64,000 bases of DNA from Catellatospora sp. IY07-71 (lineage in GTDB: Bacteria; Actinomycetota; Actinomycetes; Mycobacteriales; Micromonosporaceae), in contig NZ_AP023360.1 in NCBI RefSeq assembly GCF_018326265.1, positions 4,745,501-4,809,500 on the forward strand. Direction: 5' to 3'. Below are positions 57,217-64,000 of the stretch, piece after piece. Position 1 is the first letter of the stretch, and each line of letters opens with the position of its first letter. A program made the position numbers and the translations under genes. The notes beneath the pieces are model-generated. The model was not told where the DNA came from. It saw only the letters and a program-made list of their open reading frames with translations, and made no database searches.

Positions 57217-58991
57217 CCGACGGCCTCCCGGAAGCGGCTGGCCTGCAGCGCGAACATCTCGGCGTAGTGGCCCTGCGCCGCCATCAGCTCGTCGTGGCTG
57301 CCGCGCTCGACGACCAGGCCGTCCGACAGGACCACGATCTGGTCGGCGCGCCGCACGGTGGAGAAGCGGTGCGAGACGATGACGCTGGTCAGGCCCTCGG
57401 TCTCGGTGAGGAAGCGGTCGAAGAACTCGACCTCGGCGCGTACGTCGAGGGCGGCGGTGGGCTCGTCGAGGACCAGCACCCGGGCGCCGCGCTCGACGGC
57501 GTGCAGAGCGCGGGCCAGGGCGATCCGCTGCCACTGACCGCCGGACAGGTCGGTGCCGCCGGGATAGCGGGCGTTGAGGGTGGTGTCCAGGCCGCCGGGC
57601 AGCCCGGCGAGCACCTCGCCCGCCCCGGCGCGTGCGGCGACGGCGCGCCAGGCGGTCTCGTCGCCGGTGCCGAGGCCGATGTTGTCGGCGGCGCTCAGCT
57701 CGTACCGGTTGAAGTCCTGGAAGATGACGGCGAGCCGCTGCTGCCAGGAGGCCGGGTCGAAGTCGCGCAGGTCCACGCCGTCGGCGGTGATCGCGCCCCG
57801 GTCCGGGTCGTAGCAGCGGGTGAGCAGCTTGACCAGGGTGGTCTTGCCCGCGCCGTTGAGCCCGACGATCGCCGTGCACCGCCCGGCCGGGATGGTCAGG
57901 TCGAGGTCCGTGAAGACGCGGCGGCCCTCGGGGTAGGCGAAGCCGACGCCGGTGAACCGGATCTCCCGGCGCGGCGCGGGCGCCGGCGCGGTGCCGGGCA
58001 GCCGCTCGCCCCGGACGGCCGCCTCGAAGCCGGTCAGCGCCGCGTACGCCCGGCCGCCGAACTGCGTCTGCACGTCCGCCTCGGGGAAGTAGACGCCGAA
58101 CCGGATGGGCACCAGCACCGCCTGCACCGCGACGGCGTACCCGAGCAGGTCGAGCCCGCCCGCGGCGGTGGCCTGCGCGACGGCGACCAGGGCGACGGCC
58201 GCCCCGGCGAGCCCGGCCAGCGCGAACCCGACGAACGGCAGCCGCAGCAGCCTGCGGCGCAGGGCCCAGAGCGGGTCGAGGTAGCCGTGGTGCTCGGTGT
58301 GCAGCCGCCCGCCGAGGTAGTCCAGCAGGCCGAGCACCCGGATCTCCTTGGCGGCGGCGGTGCCGGTGGACAGCTCGCGCACGTACGACAGCCGCCGCCG
58401 CTGCGGCGACAGCGCGTCCCACCCGGCGGCGAAGCGGCCCAGCGAACCGCGCTGCCCGAACCGGACCACCAGCGCGGTCGCCGCGACCACGGCGGCGACG
58501 GCGGGGGAGAGCACCACGCCGACGAGGACGACCGCCCCGGCGAGCCCGGCGTAGCGGGCGGCCAGCGCGGGCAGCGCCGCGGCGGCGGCGCCCGGGGACG
58601 GGCTGGCCCGGTCGACCGCGGTGCGCACGTCGGCCAGCAGGTCCAGCGTGCCGGGGCGCTCCAGGGCGGCCACCGGCGCGTCCCGGTATGCCGCGGCCAG
58701 CGCGCGCTGCACGCAGTGGCCGTCGACGCGGCGGGCGATCAGCTCGCCGAGCGCGGCCTGCATGGGGCCGAGCAGCTGCTGGGCCGCCAGGGTGGCCAGG
58801 GTCAGCGCGGCGGCCGCGCCGAACGCGGCCTCGCCCCGGGCGACCGCGGGCACCCGGGACAGCAGCACGGCCATGCCGACCATGAAGGCGACCGGGGCGA
58901 GCCCGAACGCCGTGCTGACCAGCAGCGCCGCCGTCACCGGCAGTGACCCTGCCCGACCCAGCAGGCGCGCCGTGTCGATCCAGCGACGCAC
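57213..58991 (-). CDS. ABC exporter half-transporter (first of pair)
   Basis: 592-residue half-exporter, first gene of the pair. Walker A GLNGAGKTT, signature LSGGQWQRI and Walker [13 protein letters not shown]; membrane domain in the first 330 residues. Its start (58991) faces the GT-like gene at 59045 across a 53-bp promoter region with a palindrome at 59024-59036, so exporter and biosynthetic genes may be controlled together. Confidence 0.9.
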   Translation of the reverse strand: MRRWIDTARLLGRAGSLPVTAALLVSTAFGLAPVAFMVGMAVLLSRVPAVARGEAAFGAAAALTLATLAAQQLLGPMQAALGELIARRVDGHCVQRALAAAYRDAPVAALERPGTLDLLADVRTAVDRASPSPGAAAAALPALAARYAGLAGAVVLVGVVLSPAVAAVVAATALVVRFGQRGSLGRFAAGWDALSPQRRRLSYVRELSTGTAAAKEIRVLGLLDYLGGRLHTEHHGYLDPLWALRRRLLRLPFVGFALAGLAGAAVALVAVAQATAAGGLDLLGYAVAVQAVLVPIRFGVYFPEADVQTQFGGRAYAALTGFEAAVRGERLPGTAPAPAPRREIRFTGVGFAYPEGRRVFTDLDLTIPAGRCTAIVGLNGAGKTTLVKLLTRCYDPDRGAITADGVDLRDFDPASWQQRLAVIFQDFNRYELSAADNIGLGTGDETAWRAVAARAGAGEVLAGLPGGLDTTLNARYPGGTDLSGGQWQRIALARALHAVERGARVLVLDEPTAALDVRAEVEFFDRFLTETEGLTSVIVSHRFSTVRRADQIVVLSDGLVVERGSHDELMAAQGHYAEMFALQASRFREAVG

Positions 58992-59023
58992 CGGTCCTCC
59001 ACTCCGTCGATTCCATCCAGGAA

Positions 59024-59036
59024 CTTAACAGTTAAG
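59024..59036. promoter_or_regulatory. Palindrome between divergent exporter and biosynthetic genes
   Basis: CTTAACAGTTAAG is a perfect 13-bp palindrome with one central base, 8 bp before the GT-like start. TAAGAT inside it could serve as a -10, which would make the GT-like mRNA nearly leaderless, since no ribosome-binding site precedes its ATG. Confidence 0.5.
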
Positions 59037-59044
59037 ATTCTTAA

Positions 59045-60286
59045 ATGCACGCAGCGTCATCGTCCGATCTCGACAGCCGTTCGGGCCATGTCCCCTCCGG
59101 CGGCACCGGCGTAAGGCTGTCGGCGGCGGTCACCACGCATCCCCGGCGCCGTCACGAGGCGGCCGCCCTGGCGGCGAGCCAGCCGGGACTGGGTTTCGAG
59201 GTGATCGAGGACCCCGACCCGGACGGGCCGCGCAGCGCGCTGCGTACCGCGCGGCTGGCCTGGCGGCGCACCGACCCGGCGGCCACCCACCGGGTGCTGG
59301 TGCAGGACGACATGCGGCTCGTGCCGGGGTTCGGGCGGCTGGTGCACGACGCCGTGGCGGCCCAGCCGGACCGGATCCTGTGCCTGTTCACCGAGTGGGG
59401 CTCGCGCACCTCACCCGCCGTGCGGCTGGCGGCGCTGGCGGGCGCGGGCTGGGTGCCGCTGCTCGACCCGTACGTGCCGACCACGGCCGTGGTGCTGCCC
59501 GCGGCGGTCGCGCACGCGCTGGCAGAGTTCCCGGCCGAGCCCGGCGAGCCCGACGACGTGCTGCTGTGGCGCTTCGCCCGGGAGCACCGGCTGACGCCGC
59601 TGGTCAGCTGCCCCAACCTGGCCGAGCACGAGCCCGGCGAATCGCTGGTCGGCAACGACGTGCTGCTCGGGCCCCGGCACTCGGCGCTGTTCGGCGGGGG
59701 CGCCGCGCCGTGGGACCGCGTGCTCGCCCCGCGTATGGTGCCGCACCTGCTGCTGTTCGAGGGCATCGCGGTCTGCCAGGTGCCCGGCGCCGACGGCGGC
59801 TGGACGGCCGTGCGCGCCGACGACTTCCTCGCCCCCTCCGGCCTGACCATCCCCGACCTGCTCGACCGGTACGCCGCCACGGCGGCCCGCCGTGACCCCG
59901 CCGGCCGCATCCGCCGCGTGATCGCCGACTCCCTCCTCCTCCAGCTCTGGCTCACCGCGTTCTGCTTCGGCCTGACCGCGTGCGACCTCCTCCGCGACGC
60001 CCCGCCCGCGCCGATTTCCGGGAAACTGTACGAATCCAGCCCCGCCGAGCTGCAGTTTCCCGGAAACTGCCGCACGAGCGACGCGGTGGCGGCGGCGTTG
60101 CGGGGGGCGCGGGGGCGGGCGGGCATGGAGACGTTCGCGCCGGGATTGCTGCGGCGGTTCGTGCCGCGGCACCGGCTGGCGGGGCTGGCCCGGCTCGCCG
60201 ATCCCATGGTGCGGGAGGCCATATCGGACGGATGCGCACACGCTGGTCAGGCGCACGATCTTTTCTGGAAGGATTCTTTGCAGTAA
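59045..60286 (+). CDS. Glycosyltransferase-like protein (GT-A/GT25-type), role unknown
   Basis: 413-residue protein. The N-terminal part has a GT-A-like pattern: AAVTTHPRRRHEAAALAASQ, then HRVLVQDDMRLVPGF with a QDD metal motif, and WVPLLDPYVPTTAVVLPAAV. The C-terminal part is helical. It differs from housekeeping glycosyltransferases and I cannot name a family with certainty. A 52-bp inverted repeat at 60015-60066 lies inside its reading frame, encoding PISGKLYESSPAELQFPGN. First gene of a three-gene run with a condensation domain and an MGT enzyme. Confidence 0.55.
   Translation: MHAASSSDLDSRSGHVPSGGTGVRLSAAVTTHPRRRHEAAALAASQPGLGFEVIEDPDPDGPRSALRTARLAWRRTDPAATHRVLVQDDMRLVPGFGRLVHDAVAAQPDRILCLFTEWGSRTSPAVRLAALAGAGWVPLLDPYVPTTAVVLPAAVAHALAEFPAEPGEPDDVLLWRFAREHRLTPLVSCPNLAEHEPGESLVGNDVLLGPRHSALFGGGAAPWDRVLAPRMVPHLLLFEGIAVCQVPGADGGWTAVRADDFLAPSGLTIPDLLDRYAATAARRDPAGRIRRVIADSLLLQLWLTAFCFGLTACDLLRDAPPAPISGKLYESSPAELQFPGNCRTSDAVAAALRGARGRAGMETFAPGLLRRFVPRHRLAGLARLADPMVREAISDGCAHAGQAHDLFWKDSLQ
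60015..60066. repeat. 14-bp inverted repeat inside the GT-like coding sequence
   Basis: TTTCCGGGAAACTG (60015-60028) and its exact inverse (60053-60066) flank 24 bases. The arms are nearly palindromic themselves. It looks like a small REP-type element that landed in frame. Confidence 0.65.
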
Positions 60287-60319
60287 GCGTCGGCCGTGCT
60301 ATCAACGGTATGTCGATTC

Positions 60320-61690
60320 ATGGATGACACGCCGGGATGGGGCTCGATGGGTGTGCAGACGCCGCTGGACGAGGTGGGCTCGGCCGTCCCGCGCCGCCCG
60401 GCGCCCGCCGCCACCGCCCCGCTGTCCCTGCTGCAGCGGCGGATGTGGCACCTGTGCACGGCATACCCGGGCACCGCGTCACCGATCGTGGTGATCGCCA
60501 ACCGGATCACCGAGCCGCTGGACGTGCCCGCCTTCACCGCCGCCGTCCGGGCGCTGGCCGACCGGCACGACGCGCTGCGCACCACGTTCGCGCTCGGCCC
60601 GGACGGGCCGCGGCAGGTCATCGCCGCGCCCGGCGGCCTGGAAACCGAGCTGCTCGACGTCAGCGAGCGCCCCGACCCGGCGGCGAGCGCCCGGGACCTG
60701 GTCTCGGAGCTGGCCGGAGCGCTGCTCGACCTGAACGGCGGCACGCTGGTGCGCTCGCGGCTCGTCCGGCTCGGCGCCGACGACCACGTCTGGTGCCTGG
60801 CCGTGCACCACCTGCTCGCCGACGGCGAGTCCGCGATGGTGCTGGAGCGCGAGCTGACCGCGCTCTACCGCGGGCAACCGCTGCCCGCGCCGCCCATCGG
60901 ATACGCCGACTTCGCCGCCTGGCAATGCGCGAACGCCGACTCCGACGCCGACCTGCGCTGGTGGGCCGAGCACCTGGGCGGGGTGCCGCCGCTGGACCTG
61001 CCCCTCGACCTGCCCCGGCCGCCGGTGAAGACCACCCGGGCCGATCGGGTCGACCTGCGCCTGGACGCGGTTGATGCGGCCGCGCTGGACGCCTTCGCCC
61101 GCGCCCACCGCGCCACGCCGTTCATGGTGCTGCTCACCGCGCTGGTGACGGTGCTCGCGCGCCGGTCCGGACAGGCCGACTTCTGCGTGGGTACGCCGGT
61201 GGCGGGCCGGCTGCTGGAGGAGACCGAGGAAGCCGTCGGCCTGTTCAGCAACATGATCGCGCTGCGCGCCGACCTGTCCGGCGAGCCCGGCGTCGGCGAG
61301 CTGCTGTCCCGGCTGCGCACCGAGGTGATCTCCGGGCTGGCCCGGCAGGGTGTGCCGTTCGGGCAGGTGATCGCCGCGGTCGACCCGCCGGAGGACCGCT
61401 CGCGCACCCAGCTCTTCCAGGTCATCTTCTCGCTGCACACGCAGACCGCGGGCGGCGCGCCGGGGCTGTCCTGGCAGCCGTTCGGCCAGGCCGCGCCGCA
61501 GATCCTGCACGACCTGGTGCTCGACGCCTGGCGCGGGCCCGACGGGCTGGACCTGACCCTGCGCTACGACACCGGCCTGTTCACCGCGGACACCGCGGCG
61601 GGCCTGGCCGCCGAGATCGCCGAGCTGGTCCGGGCCATGCCGGCCGACGCGGCACAGCCGGTGTTCGGGGCGGGGGCACGGCATGGGTAG
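60320..61690 (+). CDS. Stand-alone NRPS-type condensation domain protein
   Basis: 456-residue protein made of one condensation domain. The active-site HHxxxDG is H163-H164-L-L-A-D168-G169. The N-terminal PLSLLQRRMWHLC, the VGTPVAGRLLEETEEAVGLF segment (C5-type) and the C-terminal PPEDRSRTQLFQVIFSLH (C7-like) are all present, so it is a complete catalytic C domain without A or T domains. It could couple an acyl or aminoacyl group to a small substrate or carrier. ATG 60320 was preferred; ATG 60347 and GTG 60296 are possible. The next gene overlaps it by 8 bp. Confidence 0.88.
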   Translation: MDDTPGWGSMGVQTPLDEVGSAVPRRPAPAATAPLSLLQRRMWHLCTAYPGTASPIVVIANRITEPLDVPAFTAAVRALADRHDALRTTFALGPDGPRQVIAAPGGLETELLDVSERPDPAASARDLVSELAGALLDLNGGTLVRSRLVRLGADDHVWCLAVHHLLADGESAMVLERELTALYRGQPLPAPPIGYADFAAWQCANADSDADLRWWAEHLGGVPPLDLPLDLPRPPVKTTRADRVDLRLDAVDAAALDAFARAHRATPFMVLLTALVTVLARRSGQADFCVGTPVAGRLLEETEEAVGLFSNMIALRADLSGEPGVGELLSRLRTEVISGLARQGVPFGQVIAAVDPPEDRSRTQLFQVIFSLHTQTAGGAPGLSWQPFGQAAPQILHDLVLDAWRGPDGLDLTLRYDTGLFTADTAAGLAAEIAELVRAMPADAAQPVFGAGARHG

Positions 61691-62891
61691 CCACATCGCG
61701 TTCTTCAACATCCCGGCGCTCGGGCACCTGTTCCCGACGCTCGGGCTGGTCGCCGAACTGGTGCGGCGCGGGCACCGGGTGAGCTGCACGGCCGGCGCCG
61801 ACCGCGCGGCGTACGTGGCCGCGGCGGGGGCGCGGGTGATCCCGTACACGTCGACCCGGCCCGGTGACACCGACCCGCACGCGGGCACCCCGGACCGCAG
61901 CGAGCACATCGGGCGCAGCCTGCTGAACTTCCTCGCCGAGGCCGAGCACACGCTGCCCCAGCTGGAGCAGCCGCTGCTGGCCGACCGGCCGGACCTGGTG
62001 CTGTTCGACCGGATGGCGTTCGCCGGGCACGTGTTCGCGCACAGCCACGGCATCCCGGCGATCCAGCTGTGGCCGATGCTCGTCTCGGCGGGCCCGTGGT
62101 CGATCACCGACGCGGCCCCGGTGGACCCGCACCACCCCACCCTCACCGAGTACGCCGGGCGGCTGGAGAAGTTCCTGGCCGACCGGGGGCTGACCACGCT
62201 GCCCGCCGAGCGGTTCCTCACCCCGGACGTGGTCCGCCACCTGGCGTTCCTGCCAAGGGCGTTCCAGTACGCGGGCGAGCGCTTCGGTCCGGAGTTCGGC
62301 TTCGTCGGGCCGTGCACCATGCCGCGCGCCGGGGACGTGCCCTGGTCGCCGCCGGCTGACGGGTCGCCGGTGGCGCTGGTGTCGCTGGGCACCCTGAACA
62401 ACCACTGGCCCGACTTCTACCGCCTGGTGTTCGAGGCGTTCGCCGGCACACCGTGGCAGGTGGTGCTCGCGGTCGGGCAGCGGCTGGACCCGGCGTCGCT
62501 CGGCCCGCCCCCGCCCAACGTCACCGTCATGCCGGTCGCGCCGCAGCTCGCGGTGCTGGCGCACGCGCGGGTGTTCGTCTCGCACGGCGGGCTGGGCGGC
62601 GTGATGGAGGGCCTGCAGGCGGGCGTGCCGCAGGTGGCCGTGGCCCGGACGCTGGAGCAGGACGTCAACGCCGCTCGGGTGGCCGAGACGGGCATCGGCG
62701 CCGCGCTGCGGCTGGACGGGCTGACCCCGGCCCTGCTGCGCGCGGCGGTCGACCGGGTGAGCGCCGATCCGGCGATCGCCGCCGGGGTGGCGGCGATGCG
62801 TGCCGAGGTGCTGGCCGCGGGAGGTGCGGCGCGTGCCGCGGACCTCGTCGAGTCGTGCCTGCCCGGCCGGGCCGGGGGCAGCGGGGGATAG
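61683..62891 (+). CDS. MGT-family (macrolide-type) glycosyltransferase
   Basis: 402-residue GT-B glycosyltransferase of the GT1 family. The N-terminus FFNIPALGHLFPTLGLVAEL is the usual MGT start and the donor-binding part is ARVFVSHGGLGGVMEGLQAG. Such enzymes add a sugar from UDP- or NDP-sugars to lipophilic small molecules for resistance or tailoring. It overlaps the condensation-domain gene by 8 bp and is followed by a strong terminator, so the three genes form one transcription unit. Confidence 0.9.
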   Translation: MGSHIAFFNIPALGHLFPTLGLVAELVRRGHRVSCTAGADRAAYVAAAGARVIPYTSTRPGDTDPHAGTPDRSEHIGRSLLNFLAEAEHTLPQLEQPLLADRPDLVLFDRMAFAGHVFAHSHGIPAIQLWPMLVSAGPWSITDAAPVDPHHPTLTEYAGRLEKFLADRGLTTLPAERFLTPDVVRHLAFLPRAFQYAGERFGPEFGFVGPCTMPRAGDVPWSPPADGSPVALVSLGTLNNHWPDFYRLVFEAFAGTPWQVVLAVGQRLDPASLGPPPPNVTVMPVAPQLAVLAHARVFVSHGGLGGVMEGLQAGVPQVAVARTLEQDVNAARVAETGIGAALRLDGLTPALLRAAVDRVSADPAIAAGVAAMRAEVLAAGGAARAADLVESCLPGRAGGSGG

Positions 62892-62894
62892 GCC

Positions 62895-62931
62895 GTGGCG
62901 GGCCGTCCGGCGCCCCCGGACGGCCCGCCAC
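62895..62931. terminator. 16-bp hairpin ending the biosynthetic operon
   Basis: GTGGCGGGCCGTCCGG (62895-62910) is complementary to 62916-62931 around a 5-nt loop, four bases after the MGT stop. Confidence 0.85.
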
Positions 62932-63017
62932 ACTCCACATTGGCGGGTCTGCCATCGATTGTTGGGCCGGTTTAAATCAGCCGAACCGGCAGCCGTGAGC
63001 ACAGATTTGTACGTAAG

Positions 63018-63029
63018 AAACTTAACTAT
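63018..63029 (+). repeat. 12-mer AAACTTAACTAT, second copy
   Basis: Identical to 20984-20995. Here it is 77 bp before the SGNH start, in an AT-rich stretch (TATTTATTGG follows) that probably holds the promoter. Both copies precede secreted hydrolase genes. Confidence 0.45.
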
Positions 63030-63105
63030 TTATTGGCATGGTGGTCCCGGCGGCGGGACGCCCCCGCCGCGTCCCCCTTCTCGGGAATCGACGGAGGTTC
63101 CACAA

Positions 63106-64000
63106 GTGATGATCAAACGTAGGCGTGTCGTGGCGGGGCTGGCCGGTCTCGGCCTGGCCGCGGCGAGCCTGGTCGCGGCGGCCGGGCCGGCTTCGGGCGG
63201 GATCCCGCCGCGGTGGGTGGGGACCTGGGGGACCGCCCTGACCGCGCCGAGCCTGGCCAACACCGGCAGCAGCCTCAACGGGTTCGCCGACCAGTCGATC
63301 CGGCAGATCGTGCGGGTGTCGCTGGGCGGCGAGCAGGTCCGGCTGCGGTTCACCAACGCGTACGGCACCGGCCCGCTCACGATCGGCCACGCCACCGTCG
63401 GCCTGCCCGCCGCCCCCGGCTCGCCGACGCTGCAGGCGGGGTCGGTCCGGGAGGTCACCTTCAACGGCGGGTCGGCGTCGGCGACCGTGTACAAGGGTGC
63501 GGAGGTGCTGTCCGACCCGGTCGACCTGCCGGTGGCGGGCACGTCCGAGCTCGCGGTGACGATCTACCTGCCGACCCCGACCGGTGCCACCTCCTGGCAC
63601 TGGACGGCACGGCAGACCTCGTACGTCTACGCCGGGGACCGGGCCGCCGACACCGACGGCACCGGGCAGACCGCGGCCTACAACCACTTCTACTACCTGG
63701 CCGGGGTCGAGGTCTCGACCAAGACCGGCCTGGGCACGGTAGTCGTGCTCGGTGACTCGATCAGCGACGGGTCCGGCTCGACGCTGGGCGCCAACACCCG
63801 CTGGCCGGACTACCTCGCCACGCGGATCAACAGCACCTGGCCCGCCCTCGGCGACCCCGGTGTGATCAACGTGGCCCTCGCGGGCAACCAGGTCACCAAG
63901 GACGGGCTGGCCATCAACAGCCCGGCCCTGGGCAACAGCGCCCTGGCCCGCCTCGACGACGACGTGTTCAACCAGCCCGGCGTGCGCAGCGTGTTCGTCG
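63106..64000 (+). CDS. Secreted SGNH/GDSL hydrolase, 3' end outside window
   Basis: 298 codons are visible. A Sec signal (RRRVVAGLAGLGLAAASLVA) is followed by a beta-sandwich-like N-terminal domain (RWVGTWGTALTAPSL to SWHWTARQTSYVYAG) and the SGNH core starting at VVVLGDSISDG with the nucleophile Ser; NVALAGNQV is block III. The catalytic Asp-His pair lies beyond the right edge. The TWGTA start and the domain order match secreted esterases of actinomycetes. GTG 63106 is 8 bp after GGAGG; ATG 63109 is the alternative. Confidence 0.88.
   Translation, partial: MMIKRRRVVAGLAGLGLAAASLVAAAGPASGGIPPRWVGTWGTALTAPSLANTGSSLNGFADQSIRQIVRVSLGGEQVRLRFTNAYGTGPLTIGHATVGLPAAPGSPTLQAGSVREVTFNGGSASATVYKGAEVLSDPVDLPVAGTSELAVTIYLPTPTGATSWHWTARQTSYVYAGDRAADTDGTGQTAAYNHFYYLAGVEVSTKTGLGTVVVLGDSISDGSGSTLGANTRWPDYLATRINSTWPALGDPGVINVALAGNQVTKDGLAINSPALGNSALARLDDDVFNQPGVRSVFV

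Noticed and set aside
57217-59016. N-terminal extension giving a 1191-codon frame for the ABC gene that ends at 55441
   Set aside because: This part is a shadow of the ABC gene at 57213-58991 and shows no membrane segments; the ATG at 57216 starts a normal half-transporter.

Overview
The window is very GC-rich actinomycete DNA with strong G/C bias at third codon positions, many GTG starts and one apparent TTG start. It is rich in secreted polysaccharide-degrading enzymes with Sec or Tat signals, uses ricin-type and CBM2 binding modules, and has long near-perfect hairpins between convergent genes. This suits a Micromonosporaceae-type filamentous soil actinomycete; the family is an inference, since no rRNA or marker gene is present. 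No tRNA, rRNA, CRISPR array or phage module was seen.

Layout. 1-4.7 kb: a fused double ABC exporter cut by the left edge, a DnaQ-type exonuclease with a BRCT domain, and a GNAT acetyltransferase. 4.8-23 kb: carbohydrate region with a CBM2-GH5 cellulase, a ChvE-MmsA-MmsB monosaccharide importer, a GH43 arabinanase, a GH18-ricin chitinase and a GH27-ricin alpha-galactosidase, mixed with a HEAT-repeat protein, a mechanosensitive-type membrane protein, a PhoX-family Tat protein, a beta-propeller protein and an SDR epimerase. The importer, arabinanase and alpha-galactosidase promoters share a LacI-type operator lying over the -10 box, so they look co-regulated.

23.0-29.7 kb: the most interesting part, a complete five-gene operon of the uncharacterised STM4015-STM4014-STM4013-STM4012-STM4011 families (LRR protein, ATP-grasp enzyme, sulfatase/phosphatase-fold hydrolase, HemW-like radical SAM, radical SAM with extra C-terminal cysteines). 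A TnpB gene with an intact RuvC triad sits inside it, between STM4013 and STM4012, in the same orientation and overlapping the STM4012 start. A 25-codon ORF coupled on both sides lies between STM4014 and STM4013.

29.6-40.5 kb: a DUF6745 protein with a small partner, a HAD hydrolase, a VOC protein, a four-gene ABC-2 operon, a short SPFH-like protein, and a DrrAB-like exporter pair behind a 29-bp near-perfect palindrome. 40.2-47 kb: a 2163-residue secreted RHS/YD-repeat protein with a cysteine-rich C-terminal region, overlapped by a small two-helix membrane protein that could be its immunity partner. 47.4-51.7 kb: a TetR-ABC-ABC heterodimeric exporter operon. 51.9-55.4 kb: a secreted beta/gamma-crystallin-like repeat protein, an ARMT1/DUF89 protein and a lipoprotein. 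55.4-62.9 kb: a small possible biosynthetic locus with two half-size ABC exporters facing a glycosyltransferase-like gene, a stand-alone NRPS condensation domain and an MGT-type glycosyltransferase. The right edge cuts a secreted SGNH/GDSL hydrolase.
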